From positions 50,650-114,649 of the forward strand of contig QUBU01000008.1 of the NCBI GenBank assembly GCA_014337915.1: DNA of 64,000 nucleotides. Reading direction: 5' to 3'. The notes under the pieces are model-generated. The model did not search any database and was not told where the DNA came from. It was given only the letters and a program-made list of their open reading frames with translations. The DNA comes from Gammaproteobacteria bacterium (GTDB lineage: Bacteria > Pseudomonadota > Gammaproteobacteria > Steroidobacterales > GCA-2729495). Position 1 is the first letter of the stretch. The number at the start of each line of letters is the position of its first letter. Both the position numbers and the translations under genes were made by a program. This document shows positions 26,075 to 33,963 of the stretch, one piece after another.

Positions 26075-26227
26075 ATGGATACCAGGAACGGACACTTCAA
26101 TTTCTCGGGCGAGCGGATTTCCGCCCTGCTGCTGGCGATCGCGGCCACTGTGATGGTCTTTGCCGCCATCAATGCCGGGTTCGCGCCGCTCGCGGCCCAT
26201 GCCGCTGGCAGCGCGCTCGGCGCCTAG
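26075..26227 (+). CDS. 50-residue membrane peptide under sigma-54 control
   Basis: 50 residues from ATG 26075, preceded by GGAAAGG at 26061-26067. Polar N-terminus MDTRNGHFNFSGER, then one long hydrophobic segment ISALLLAIAATVMVFAAINA, and a small-residue C-terminus GFAPLAAHAAGSALGA. It could be a single-span inner-membrane peptide or, with the AHA-AG site, a secreted short product. It matches nothing I know. It is the only gene between a convincing RpoN promoter and an intrinsic terminator, so it is the sole product of this transcription unit. The next gene downstream is a transposase outside the terminator. Confidence 0.75.
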   Translation: MDTRNGHFNFSGERISALLLAIAATVMVFAAINAGFAPLAAHAAGSALGA

Positions 26228-26355
26228 CCACCGAGTCCGGAACCCCAGCGCAGGAGCATTCCGCAACAGCAAAGTATCTTCAGGGTCGCGCCGCAGTCCC
26301 CTCCCCCCCTTCGGCAGCGTGACCTGGAAGTGACGGCAGGAGATGCCGTCCGCCG

Positions 26356-26381
26356 CAGGCTCCCCTCCCTCCAGGAGCCTG
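26356..26381 (+). other. Stem-loop in the 3' UTR of the small gene
   Basis: CAGGCTCC (26356-26363) and GGAGCCTG (26374-26381) form a perfect 8-bp stem with a 10-nt pyrimidine-rich loop, just before the terminator hairpin. The 160-nt structured 3' UTR could be a stability element or a processed small RNA; this is inference. Confidence 0.5.
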
Positions 26382-26388
26382 TCGCCAA

Positions 26389-26418
26389 GGGCTCGCAGCA
26401 TGCGAGCCCTTTTTTTTG
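26389..26418 (+). terminator. Rho-independent terminator
   Basis: GGGCTCGCA-GCA-TGCGAGCCC forms a perfect 9-bp stem with a 3-nt loop (26389-26409), followed by nine T residues (26410-26418). It ends the small-peptide transcription unit and separates it from the RAYT gene. Confidence 0.93.
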
Positions 26419-26429
26419 GTGCCTTTTTT

Positions 26430-26452
26430 GGTGCCGGTGTTACGGTTTCGGT
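26430..26452 (+). repeat. REP repeat, left copy
   Basis: Starts GGTGCCGGTGTTACGGTTTC and ends GGT. Its exact reverse complement is at 27417-27439. Confidence 0.88.
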
Positions 26453-26538
26453 TACTCCACACATAGGCCCGATTCGCTACTCGGCAACGCCGATCGCCTC
26501 CGCCAGGATCGGCGGGCAACCCATTCCCGGGAGCAGCG

Positions 26539-27429
26539 GTGCCACGCCCCTGTCGCATCCATGTCGCCGGCGGCGTCTATCACGCCGTCCTCCGCGGCAA
26601 CCACCAGCAGGCGATTTTCAACTGCCGTGACGATTACCTGCGCTTCGAGGACATCGTCGCCGCGGCAATGGAACGTTACGCTGCGAGCCTGCTCGCCTAC
26701 TGCTGGATGACCAATCACGTCCACCTCGCGATCCAGGTCGGCGACGCGCCACTGGGCAGCATGATGCGCGTGATCGCCTCGCGCTACGCCCGCTGGAGGC
26801 AACGGGCCGTGCCTACGACGGGCCACCTGTTCGAGCGTCGTTACCGCGCTCGGCTGGTCGATGCCGATCGCTACCTGCTGGCGCTGGTGCGGTACGTGCA
26901 TCGCAATCCGCTCAGGGCGCACCTCGTAGATGATCTGCGCGACTACCCGTGGAGCAGCCATCATGCTTACCTGGGGGCGCGTCCGCCGGACTGGCTCCGC
27001 ACCGGGCCGGCTCTCGAACTGCTGGGTTCGACAGCCGCGTCGGCAAGGATGGCCTACCAGCACTTCATGGCGGAGGAGCCGCCGGCACCGGAGCGCGACG
27101 CGCTGAGCCTCGCGCATCGCACGGCGTCGTCGTCCCGGCCAGCGCAGCATCGGTCGGCCCTTTCAGCGCCCGCCACTCGCCTGGAGCGCCTTCCGCGTAG
27201 CCTGGAGGAAATATCCGCCGAAGTCGCGCTTGAGTTCGGCGTCGGCAGCCGCGAGCTGAAGTCGCGGCGGCGGCATCCAGAGCTGGTGCGGGCACGTGTT
27301 GAAATTACGAGGCGTGCGCTACGGGAAGGTGCGGCCAGCCTGTCGCAGGTGGCACAGCATCTCGGGCGAGCACCATCGACGTTGAGCGACCTGCTGCACA
27401 GCGGGAGACACGCGCTACCGAAACCGTAA
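26539..27429 (+). CDS. REP-associated tyrosine transposase (RAYT, Y1 family)
   Basis: 296 residues from GTG 26539; the start fits the family pattern (MPRPCRIHVAGGVYHAVLRG). The HUH motif is YCWMTNHVHLAIQ near residue 55 and the catalytic Tyr is in LVRYVHRNPLRAHLVDD near 120, with the conserved WSSH downstream. After about residue 215 a helical DnaA/HTH-like C-terminal domain follows (SLEEISAEVALEFGVGSREL, ARVEITRRALREGAASLSQV, HLGRAPSTLSDLL), seen in a subset of RAYTs. It nicks single-stranded REP hairpins. The last codons run into the right REP copy. Probably intact. Confidence 0.93.
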   Translation: MPRPCRIHVAGGVYHAVLRGNHQQAIFNCRDDYLRFEDIVAAAMERYAASLLAYCWMTNHVHLAIQVGDAPLGSMMRVIASRYARWRQRAVPTTGHLFERRYRARLVDADRYLLALVRYVHRNPLRAHLVDDLRDYPWSSHHAYLGARPPDWLRTGPALELLGSTAASARMAYQHFMAEEPPAPERDALSLAHRTASSSRPAQHRSALSAPATRLERLPRSLEEISAEVALEFGVGSRELKSRRRHPELVRARVEITRRALREGAASLSQVAQHLGRAPSTLSDLLHSGRHALPKP

Positions 27430-27439
27430 CACCGGCACC
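27417..27439 (-). repeat. REP repeat, right copy (inverted)
   Basis: Starts ACCGAAACCGTAACACCGGC and ends ACC; perfect inverse of the copy at 26430-26452. It overlaps the end of the transposase gene. Confidence 0.88.
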
Positions 27440-27469
27440 ATTGGCGCCGGCACCATTGGCGGTAACCGT

Positions 27470-27487
27470 AACCGTAACACCGGCACC
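27470..27487 (-). repeat. REP repeat, third partial copy
   Basis: AACCGTAACACCGGCACC repeats the core of the right copy in the same orientation. It lies immediately before the stop of the convergent PGPGW gene. Confidence 0.75.
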
Positions 27488-27491
27488 GATT

Positions 27492-27770
27492 CTAGGCGTC
27501 GGGTTTTGGTGGGCGTGGCGTGAGGTTGCGGGTTTTTTCCAGCAGTCCGTTGAGCTGCTCCTTGGTCAGGCGTGCCTTCAGCCGCTCGAGCCAGAGCTTG
27601 GCCCAGGCGAACTCGAGCGCGAGGATGGCGAGGCCGAGCGGGATCACCACCAGCCCGGGGCCGGGCGTCACCAGCATGATCACGCCCGCGAGCACGACGG
27701 TGCCGCCGATCACCGCGATCACGATGCGGCGGGCGAGCTGGTAGCCGCGCTTGCCTAGCTCCGCGAACAA
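27492..27770 (-). CDS. PGPGW-family transmembrane protein
   Basis: 92 residues. The N-terminal part KRGYQLARRIVIAVIGGTVV leads into a hydrophobic pair of segments containing the family signature VTPGPGLVVIPLGLAILALE. A cytoplasmic amphipathic tail (KLWLERLKARLTKEQLNGLL) follows. The family is widespread and uncharacterised. Its 3' end abuts a REP repeat of the RAYT element, and it lies downstream of korB on the same strand with about 100 bp between. Confidence 0.85.
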   Translation of the reverse strand: MFAELGKRGYQLARRIVIAVIGGTVVLAGVIMLVTPGPGLVVIPLGLAILALEFAWAKLWLERLKARLTKEQLNGLLEKTRNLTPRPPKPDA

Positions 27771-27874
27771 CGCTGCATCCCGGGATCAGCGCCGCAGGCG
27801 CCGGTGAGCCGCGAATCCGTGCGGCGGCTGTGGCGACCACCATGGCCAGCCGGCGCCGCCATGACCGTCACCGC

Positions 27875-28930
27875 CTAGCGGAAACGCGACTGGATGGCAT
27901 CCAGCGCCTTCTGGCCCGGGTTCAGGCGGGCATAGGGCACTTCATTGAGCGGCTGGTCCGGGGTCGCCTGCACCTCGTGCATGTCCGGCTTGCCCTCGTC
28001 GATGAACAGCAGGCCGGTGACGATCTCGCCCGCTGCCTGGCGCTGCGAGAGGTAGCCGAAGGCGGCCATGCGGTCGGTCGCATCGTAGTCGGCGCCGACC
28101 TTGCGCAGCAGTACGCGGCTGCCATCGTGCAGGGTCACCGACTGCACGGAGCCGGCCGCCTGCCCGCTGCGGATCTCCTGCGCCGGCGGCACGTAATCGG
28201 CGTAGATCGCCGCCTGGCGGTGCTTGCGCGTGAAGTCGTAGCTCTTGGTCGAGCCCTCGTGGTCGTTGAAGGTCACGCAGGGCGAAATCACGTCGATCAT
28301 GGCGAAGCCGCGATGCCTGATGCCGGCCTTGAGCAGCGGCACGAGGTGCTCCTTGTCGCCCGAGAAACTGCGGGCTACGAAGGTGCAGCCGATGGACAGC
28401 GCCAGCATGCAGGGGTCGATCGGCGGCTGCTGGTTGACCTCGCCCTTCTTCGCCTTGCTGCCGACATCGGCCGAGGCCGAGAACTGCCCCTTGGTCAGGC
28501 CGTACACCCCGTTGTTCTCGATGACGTACAGCATGTCGAGGTTGCGGCGGATCGCATGGCAGAACTGCCCGAGGCCGATGGACAGCGTATCGCCGTCGCC
28601 GGAGACACCGATATAGGTGAGCTCGCGGTTGGCCGCATTGGCACCCGTGGCCACCGAGGCCATGCGCCCATGCACCGAGTTGAAGCCATGCGAGGCCGAG
28701 GCGAAGTACGCCGGAGTCTTCGACGAGCAGCCGATGCCGGAGAGCTTTGCCATGCGATGCGGCGGTATGGAGAGCTCGAAGGCGGCCTGTACCAGCGCGG
28801 CGGTGATGGAATCGTGGCCACAGCCGGCACAGAGGGTGGACATGCCCCCTTCGTAGTCCCGCAGCGACAGGCCGAGTTCATTACGCGGCAGCCCGGGATG
28901 GGCGACCTTAGGCTTGGCGATGTAGCTCAT
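27875..28930 (-). CDS. korB: 2-oxoglutarate oxidoreductase, beta (TPP) subunit
   Basis: 351 residues. Thiamine-diphosphate binding is seen in GVSGDGDTLSIGLGQFCHAI (GDG) with IENNGVYGLTKGQFSASADV. Cysteines for the 4Fe-4S cluster include CAGCGH near 33 and GIGCSSKTPAY near 66. The remaining pattern (HGRMASVATGANAANRELTY, DVISPCVTFNDHEGSTKSYD) is that of 2-oxoacid:ferredoxin oxidoreductase beta subunits of the KorB type. With KorA it converts 2-oxoglutarate and CoA to succinyl-CoA, CO2 and reduced ferredoxin. It overlaps korA by 4 bp. Confidence 0.93.
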   Translation of the reverse strand: MSYIAKPKVAHPGLPRNELGLSLRDYEGGMSTLCAGCGHDSITAALVQAAFELSIPPHRMAKLSGIGCSSKTPAYFASASHGFNSVHGRMASVATGANAANRELTYIGVSGDGDTLSIGLGQFCHAIRRNLDMLYVIENNGVYGLTKGQFSASADVGSKAKKGEVNQQPPIDPCMLALSIGCTFVARSFSGDKEHLVPLLKAGIRHRGFAMIDVISPCVTFNDHEGSTKSYDFTRKHRQAAIYADYVPPAQEIRSGQAAGSVQSVTLHDGSRVLLRKVGADYDATDRMAAFGYLSQRQAAGEIVTGLLFIDEGKPDMHEVQATPDQPLNEVPYARLNPGQKALDAIQSRFR

Positions 28931-30738
28931 GCGGCTTTGCCCCTGGCCATATCCTGGTTGATGCCATCGACGATGCTCGCTGCGGTGACGGGCAGGCCGT
29001 CGTAGTGCAGCACGGAAACCAGCTTGTCCTGCCCGACGCGCGTCTCCAGCAGCAGCAGTGCCCGCAGCTGCGCGTCACGGTTCTGCTCGACGACGTAGAC
29101 GCGGTCGTGGGCATCGAGGAAGTCCTGTACCGCCTTGCCGAACGGGAACGCCTTGACCCGCAGGTAGTTGGTGCCGACGCCCGCCGCGGCGAGCCGGTCG
29201 CGCGCCTCGCGTACCGCGCCGTCGCAGCTGCCCACCGAGATGATGCCGGTGCGGTGCCGCTCGGACTGGTCGACCACCGGCTCCGGCACCAGCGTCTTCG
29301 CGGTCTCCCACTTCAGGCGCAGCCGGTCCACCACGTGCTGGTATTCCTTCGCGTCCTCGGTGTAGGCGCCGTACATGTTGTGGCCGGAGCCGCGGGTGAA
29401 GTACGCACCCTTGGGATGCACGCCCGGCAGGCTGCGCCAGGGAATGCCGTCATGGTCGACGTCGAGGTAACGGTGGAACTTCTCGATCGCCTCCAGCTGC
29501 GCGGCGCTCATCACCTTGCCGCGGTCGGGCTGGTAGCCGGCATCCCATTTGAGGTCGCGGCACATCCAGTCATTCATGCCGATGTCGAGGTCCGTCAGCA
29601 CGATCACCGGCGTCTGCAGGCGCTCGGCGAGGTCGAAGGCCACGGCGCTCAGGTAAAAGGCTTCCTCCGGGTTGGCCGGGAACAGCAGCACGTGGCGCGT
29701 GTCGCCATGCGAGGCGTAGGCGCAGGCCATGATGTCGGCCTGCTGCGTGCGCGTCGGCATGCCGGTGGAGGGCCCACAGCGCTGCACGTTGACGACAACC
29801 GCCGGGATCTCGGTGAAATACGCGTAGCCGAGGAACTCGTTCATCAGCGAGATGCCGGGCCCGCTGGTCGAGGTGAAGGACCTGGCGCCGTTCCAGCTGG
29901 CGCCGAGCACCATGCCGATCGCCGCGAGCTCGTCCTCGGCCTGGATGATGGCGACATTGCTGCGCCCGGTCTGCGGGTCCTTGCGCAGCCGCTCCGCGTA
30001 GCGCCTGAAGGCATCGATCACCGAGGTCGATGGCGTGATCGGGTACCAGCCGACCACCGTGGCGCCGGCGAACAGCGCGCCCAGCGCGGCGGTGGTGTTA
30101 CCGTCGATCATGATGTGGCCACTGGTCGCGTCCATCAGCTGCGCGCGGAACGGCAGCGGGCAGCTGAAGTTCTCGATGGCGTAGCGGTAGCCGAGGTCGA
30201 ACGCGGCCTGGTTGGAATCGAGCAGCTGCGGCTTGGCGCCATAGCTCTCCTGGAGCAGGCTGCGAACCACGTTCATGTCGATGTCGAGCAGGGCCGCCAG
30301 CACGCCGACGTAGGCGATGTTCTTCATCAGCACGCGCTCGCGGGCCCGGCTGAAACGCTCGTTGCACATGCGCGCCAGCGGCACACCGAGTACCGTGATG
30401 TCATCGCGGGCCAGCTGCCGGTCCCGCGGCCAGGTGGAGTCATAGATCAGGTAGCCACCCGCGGCCACCTCGGCCAGGTCCTTGCGGTAGGTCTGGGCGT
30501 TCATCGCCACCATGACGTCGACGCGCCCGGAGCGGCAGATGTAGCCATCCCTGCTGGCACGGATCTCGTACCAGGTGGGCAGCCCCTGGATATTGGACGG
30601 GAAGTAGTTTTTGCCGGCGACGGGAATGCCCATGCGGAAGAAGGACTTCATCAGCAGGGTGTTGGCGCTGGCCGATCCGGTGCCGTTGACGTTGGCGATC
30701 TTGACGGTGAAGTCGTTGTCTCGGGGTGTCTGGCTCAT
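28927..30738 (-). CDS. korA: 2-oxoglutarate oxidoreductase, fused gamma/alpha subunit
   Basis: 603 residues in two parts. An N-terminal gamma domain (FTVKIANVNGTGSASANTLL to about 190) is followed by the alpha domain (IDGNTTAALGALFAGATVVG, WYPITPSTSVIDAFRRYAER, SFTSTSGPGISLMNEFLGYA). The latter includes PAVVVNVQRCGPSTGMPTRT and FDLAERLQTPVIVLTDLDIG. This is the fused layout of KorA and related 2-oxoacid oxidoreductases. The third gene upstream encodes a NAD(P)/FAD/ferredoxin subunit, as in the KorABC enzyme described from Azoarcus. Which oxoacid it uses is inferred from that gene set. Confidence 0.93.
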   Translation of the reverse strand: MSQTPRDNDFTVKIANVNGTGSASANTLLMKSFFRMGIPVAGKNYFPSNIQGLPTWYEIRASRDGYICRSGRVDVMVAMNAQTYRKDLAEVAAGGYLIYDSTWPRDRQLARDDITVLGVPLARMCNERFSRARERVLMKNIAYVGVLAALLDIDMNVVRSLLQESYGAKPQLLDSNQAAFDLGYRYAIENFSCPLPFRAQLMDATSGHIMIDGNTTAALGALFAGATVVGWYPITPSTSVIDAFRRYAERLRKDPQTGRSNVAIIQAEDELAAIGMVLGASWNGARSFTSTSGPGISLMNEFLGYAYFTEIPAVVVNVQRCGPSTGMPTRTQQADIMACAYASHGDTRHVLLFPANPEEAFYLSAVAFDLAERLQTPVIVLTDLDIGMNDWMCRDLKWDAGYQPDRGKVMSAAQLEAIEKFHRYLDVDHDGIPWRSLPGVHPKGAYFTRGSGHNMYGAYTEDAKEYQHVVDRLRLKWETAKTLVPEPVVDQSERHRTGIISVGSCDGAVREARDRLAAAGVGTNYLRVKAFPFGKAVQDFLDAHDRVYVVEQNRDAQLRALLLLETRVGQDKLVSVLHYDGLPVTAASIVDGINQDMARGKAA

Positions 30739-30823
30739 GGGGCTCGTTGCAGCTCGTTGTCGGGCTCAGCCGGCCACCGCGGCCACCGGCGCGGGCCGGC
30801 GGCAGGCACTGGCGGCAGCGGGT

Positions 30824-32635
30824 TCAGGTTCCGGTCCTGGTCCGGGGCAGGGCCCGGGCGGGCTCATCCTGGGCGTAGGGCACCTTGAGGGTGAATTTCT
30901 GCATGTCCCAGGCACCGGTCGGGCAGCGTTCGGCGCAGAGGCTGCAGTGCAGGCACAGGTCCTCATCCTTGACCATCACCCGGCCGGTCTGCGGCAGCGG
31001 GCCGGACACGAACAGCGCCTGGTCCAGGTTGGCGGCCGGCGCCGACAGGCGCTGGCGCAGCTCCTCCTCGGGACCGTTGCTGGTGATGGTCAGGCAGCGC
31101 GTCGGGCAGATGTCCACGCAGGCGTCGCACTCGATGCAGAGCTTGTCGGTGAACACCGTCTGGTTGTCACAGTTCAGGCAGCGCTCGACTTCCCGGGCAA
31201 ACTGCTCCTCGGTGAAGCCGAGCTCCACCTCGAGGTCGAGCTTCTGGAAACGCTCCTTCAGCTTCACGTGCGGCATCAGGCGCCGCTCGGCGGCGTCGTA
31301 GGCGTTGCTGAAGGCCCACTCGTGCATGCCCATCTTGGAGGTGGTCAGGTTCATGCCGTACGGCGGCCGGCTGGCGATGTCCTCGCCCTGGCAGTAGCGG
31401 TGGATGGAAATCGCGGCCTGGTGGCCATGCTCCACCGCCCAGATGATGTTCTTGGGGCCGAAGGCGGAATCACCACCGAAGAACACGCCGGGGCGCGTGC
31501 CCTGGTAGGTACCGGCGTCCACCACCGGCACTTCCCATTTGTCGAACTCGATGCCGAGGTCGCGCTCGATCCAGGGGAAGGCGTTCTCCTGGCCGATCGC
31601 CAGCACCACGTCGTCGCAGGGGAACAGTTCCTCGCCGATGACCTTCTCGCTGGTGATGCGGCCGCGGGCGTCGAACTCGTAGGCCATCTTCTCGAACAGC
31701 ATGCCGCTGAGCCTGCCGCCGGTGGTCACGAAGGCCTTCGGCGCGTGGTTGACCACGATCTCGACGGTCTCCTCCTCCGCGTCCTCCAGCTCCCAGGGCG
31801 AGGCCTTGAAGAACTGGCGCGGCTTGCGGGCCATGACCTTCACGCTCTTCGCGCCGAGGCGCAGCGAGGTGCGGCAGCAGTCCATGGCGGTGTTGCCGAC
31901 GCCGATGATCAGCACCTTCTCGCCGATCTTCCCGATGTGCCCGAAGGCCACCGACTCCAGCCACTGGATGCCGATGTGGATGTTGGCCGACGCCTCGTCG
32001 CGGCCGGGCAGGCGCAGGTTCTTGCCCTTCGGCGCACCGCTGCCGACGAAGATCGCGTCATAGCCCGCGGCGAGCAGCTGCTTCATGCTCTCGACCGGCG
32101 TGCCGAGGCGCAGGTCGGCGCCCATGTCGATGATCATGCCGATCTCCTCGTCCAGCACCTCGGCGGGCAGGCGGAACGAGGGAATATTGCTGCGCATCAG
32201 GCCACCCGGTACATCCAGGGCCTCGAAGATCACCACTTCGTAGCCGAGTGGCAGCAGGTCGTTGGCAACCGTCAGCGAAGCGGGCCCGGCGCCCACCAGC
32301 GCGACGCGCTTGCCATTCTTCTGCGCCGGCGCCTTCGGCAGCAGCGCGGCGACGTCATCGCGCAGGTCCGCGGCCACGCGCTTGAGGCGGCAGATCGCCA
32401 CCGGCTTCTCCTCGACGCGGCCGCGGCGGCAGGCCGGTTCGCAGGGCCGGTCGCAGACGCGCCCGAGGATCCCGGGGAACACGTTGGCCTGCCGGTTGAG
32501 CATGTAGGCGTCGGTGTAGCGTCCCTGGGCGATGAGCCGGATGTAACCCGGCACGTCCGTGTGGGCGGGACATCCCCATTGGCAATCGACGACTTTGTGG
32601 AAATAGTCAGGGTTCTTGGTATCGGTGGGCTGCAT
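30824..32635 (-). CDS. korC: FAD/Fe-S NAD(P) oxidoreductase subunit of Kor
   Basis: 603 residues from ATG 32635. N-terminal GltD-like Fe-S region: CQWGCPAHTDVPGYIRLIAQ near 19, and GRVCDRPCEPACRRG near 57. FAD site VALVGAGPASLTVANDLLPL near 111; NAD(P) site VLIIGVGNTAMDCCRTSLRL near 245. The C-terminus has ferredoxin-type clusters: CLNCDNQTVF with CIECDACVDICPTRCL, and LCLHCSLCAERCPTGAW. The architecture moves electrons between ferredoxin-level centres and NAD(P). First gene of the operon, 85 bp upstream of korA. Size matches the third (65-kDa class) subunit of 2-oxoglutarate:NADP oxidoreductases, from memory. Confidence 0.88.
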   Translation of the reverse strand: MQPTDTKNPDYFHKVVDCQWGCPAHTDVPGYIRLIAQGRYTDAYMLNRQANVFPGILGRVCDRPCEPACRRGRVEEKPVAICRLKRVAADLRDDVAALLPKAPAQKNGKRVALVGAGPASLTVANDLLPLGYEVVIFEALDVPGGLMRSNIPSFRLPAEVLDEEIGMIIDMGADLRLGTPVESMKQLLAAGYDAIFVGSGAPKGKNLRLPGRDEASANIHIGIQWLESVAFGHIGKIGEKVLIIGVGNTAMDCCRTSLRLGAKSVKVMARKPRQFFKASPWELEDAEEETVEIVVNHAPKAFVTTGGRLSGMLFEKMAYEFDARGRITSEKVIGEELFPCDDVVLAIGQENAFPWIERDLGIEFDKWEVPVVDAGTYQGTRPGVFFGGDSAFGPKNIIWAVEHGHQAAISIHRYCQGEDIASRPPYGMNLTTSKMGMHEWAFSNAYDAAERRLMPHVKLKERFQKLDLEVELGFTEEQFAREVERCLNCDNQTVFTDKLCIECDACVDICPTRCLTITSNGPEEELRQRLSAPAANLDQALFVSGPLPQTGRVMVKDEDLCLHCSLCAERCPTGAWDMQKFTLKVPYAQDEPARALPRTRTGT

Positions 32636-32836
32636 GGCGAGGGGATGCGCTTCCCGGTGGTTCCGGGCCCGATGAAAATGCCAGGGTGAAGAGGCGTTGG
32701 TGCAGAGTTTCACCGGATTATACATACCGGTCCTGCAAAGCAAATCGCGGCTTGCACCACGTCGGCCGGGGGTGGAAGAATCCGCCGGCGGCAACGCGGC
32801 AGTCCCGTCGCATGCCCTGCCTGGGAAGAAACCTTG

Positions 32837-33913
32837 ATGTCAAACAATGTTCCGGTCACGCCGGTTCCGCGTTACGCGGCCCTGGCCCTGCAACTCGCCA
32901 CCGCCTGCGTCAACGACTGCAGCGATCGCGCCAGCGCCCGCCAGCGCATGGCCGACAGCATCCGCCGCGTCCGCCAGGCCGTCGCCGGCAGCAAGGCCTT
33001 CCTGCGCCAGTACAGCGGCATGGATGCCCGCCTGGTGGTACTGCCGGAGTATTTCCTCACCGGGTTCCCCATGGGCGAGTCGGTGGCAGAGTGGCGTGAC
33101 AAGGCGGCGCTGCAGATCGATGGTCCCGAGTACCAGGCGCTCGGTGCCATTGCCCGGGACCTGGACCTGTACCTGGCCGGCAACGCCTACGAGGTCGATC
33201 CGCATTTCCCGGACCTCTACTTCCAGTGCTGCTTCATCATCGAGCCCAGCGGCGCGGTGATCCTGCGCTACCGGCGCCTGGTGTCGCTGAGCGCCCCGAC
33301 GCCCTACGACGTCTGGGACCGGTACCTGGAAGTCCATGGCATCGACAAGGTGTTCCCGGTAGCGGACACGCCCATCGGCCGGCTCGCGGCCATCGCCTCC
33401 GAGGAGATCCAGTACCCCGAGATCGCCCGCTGCCACGTCATGCGCGGCGCCGAGGTCTTCCTGCACCCGACCAGCGAGGTCGGCAGTCCGCTCATGACCG
33501 GCAAGGAGATCGCGCGCCGCGCCCGGGCCGCCGAGAACCTCGCTTATGTCATCTCGGCCAACTCGGCAAGGCTCGAGCACATCGCGATCCCCGCCGAATC
33601 CTCCACCGGCATGTCGAAGATCATCGACTACAAGGGCGACGTGCTGGCCGAGGCAGCCGCGGGCGGCGAGTCCATGGTCGCCACCGCTACCATCGACATC
33701 GAGGCGCTGCGCGCCGCCCGCCGCAAGACCGGCCTCACCAACATGCTGGTGCGCCAGCCCTTCCAGATCTACGCCGACAACTACGCGCGCACCGTGTTCC
33801 ATCCCGCGAACCTGCTGCTGCGTGACGGCCAGGTGCGCGCCCCGGAGAAGGGCGAAACCGCCCGCTGGCAGCTCGCGGACATCGAGCGGCTCGCGAACAA
33901 GGGCCTGATCTGA
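32837..33913 (+). CDS. Nitrilase-fold protein with altered catalytic residues
   Basis: 358 residues from ATG 32837 (a TTG lies one codon earlier). The fold is that of the carbon-nitrogen hydrolase superfamily: LVVLPEYFLTGFP near 68 keeps the catalytic Glu. The lysine block reads LRYRRLVSLS (Arg in place of Lys). The nucleophile block reads AAIASEEIQYPEIARCHVMR, where the usual Cys six residues before the Pro is Ser. RGAEVFLHPTSE follows, as in true members. By the known Glu-Lys-Cys mechanism, ordinary amidase or nitrilase activity is not expected. It may be a binding protein or a divergent enzyme. Divergent from korC with a 201-bp shared regulatory region. Confidence 0.85.
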   Translation: MSNNVPVTPVPRYAALALQLATACVNDCSDRASARQRMADSIRRVRQAVAGSKAFLRQYSGMDARLVVLPEYFLTGFPMGESVAEWRDKAALQIDGPEYQALGAIARDLDLYLAGNAYEVDPHFPDLYFQCCFIIEPSGAVILRYRRLVSLSAPTPYDVWDRYLEVHGIDKVFPVADTPIGRLAAIASEEIQYPEIARCHVMRGAEVFLHPTSEVGSPLMTGKEIARRARAAENLAYVISANSARLEHIAIPAESSTGMSKIIDYKGDVLAEAAAGGESMVATATIDIEALRAARRKTGLTNMLVRQPFQIYADNYARTVFHPANLLLRDGQVRAPEKGETARWQLADIERLANKGLI

Positions 33914-33963
33914 GCGGGGCAAGGCAGCTGAAGGCACAGCCCGGCCGCGCGGCCGGCACCACG

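Larger units (their letters stand above)
26430..27487 (+). mobile_element. REPtron: RAYT gene bracketed by inverted REP repeats
   Basis: The transposase gene is flanked by a 23-bp perfect inverted repeat (26430-26452 and 27417-27439). A third partial copy lies at 27470-27487 and short GGTGCC/GGCGCCGGCACC echoes lie between. This is the usual layout of REP-associated tyrosine transposases, which act on nearby REP/BIME sequences rather than moving as classical IS elements. Confidence 0.85.

Noticed and set aside
29005..32689. Long plus-strand frames opposite the kor operon
   Set aside because: Antisense shadows of korA and korC, which have clear motifs on the minus strand.
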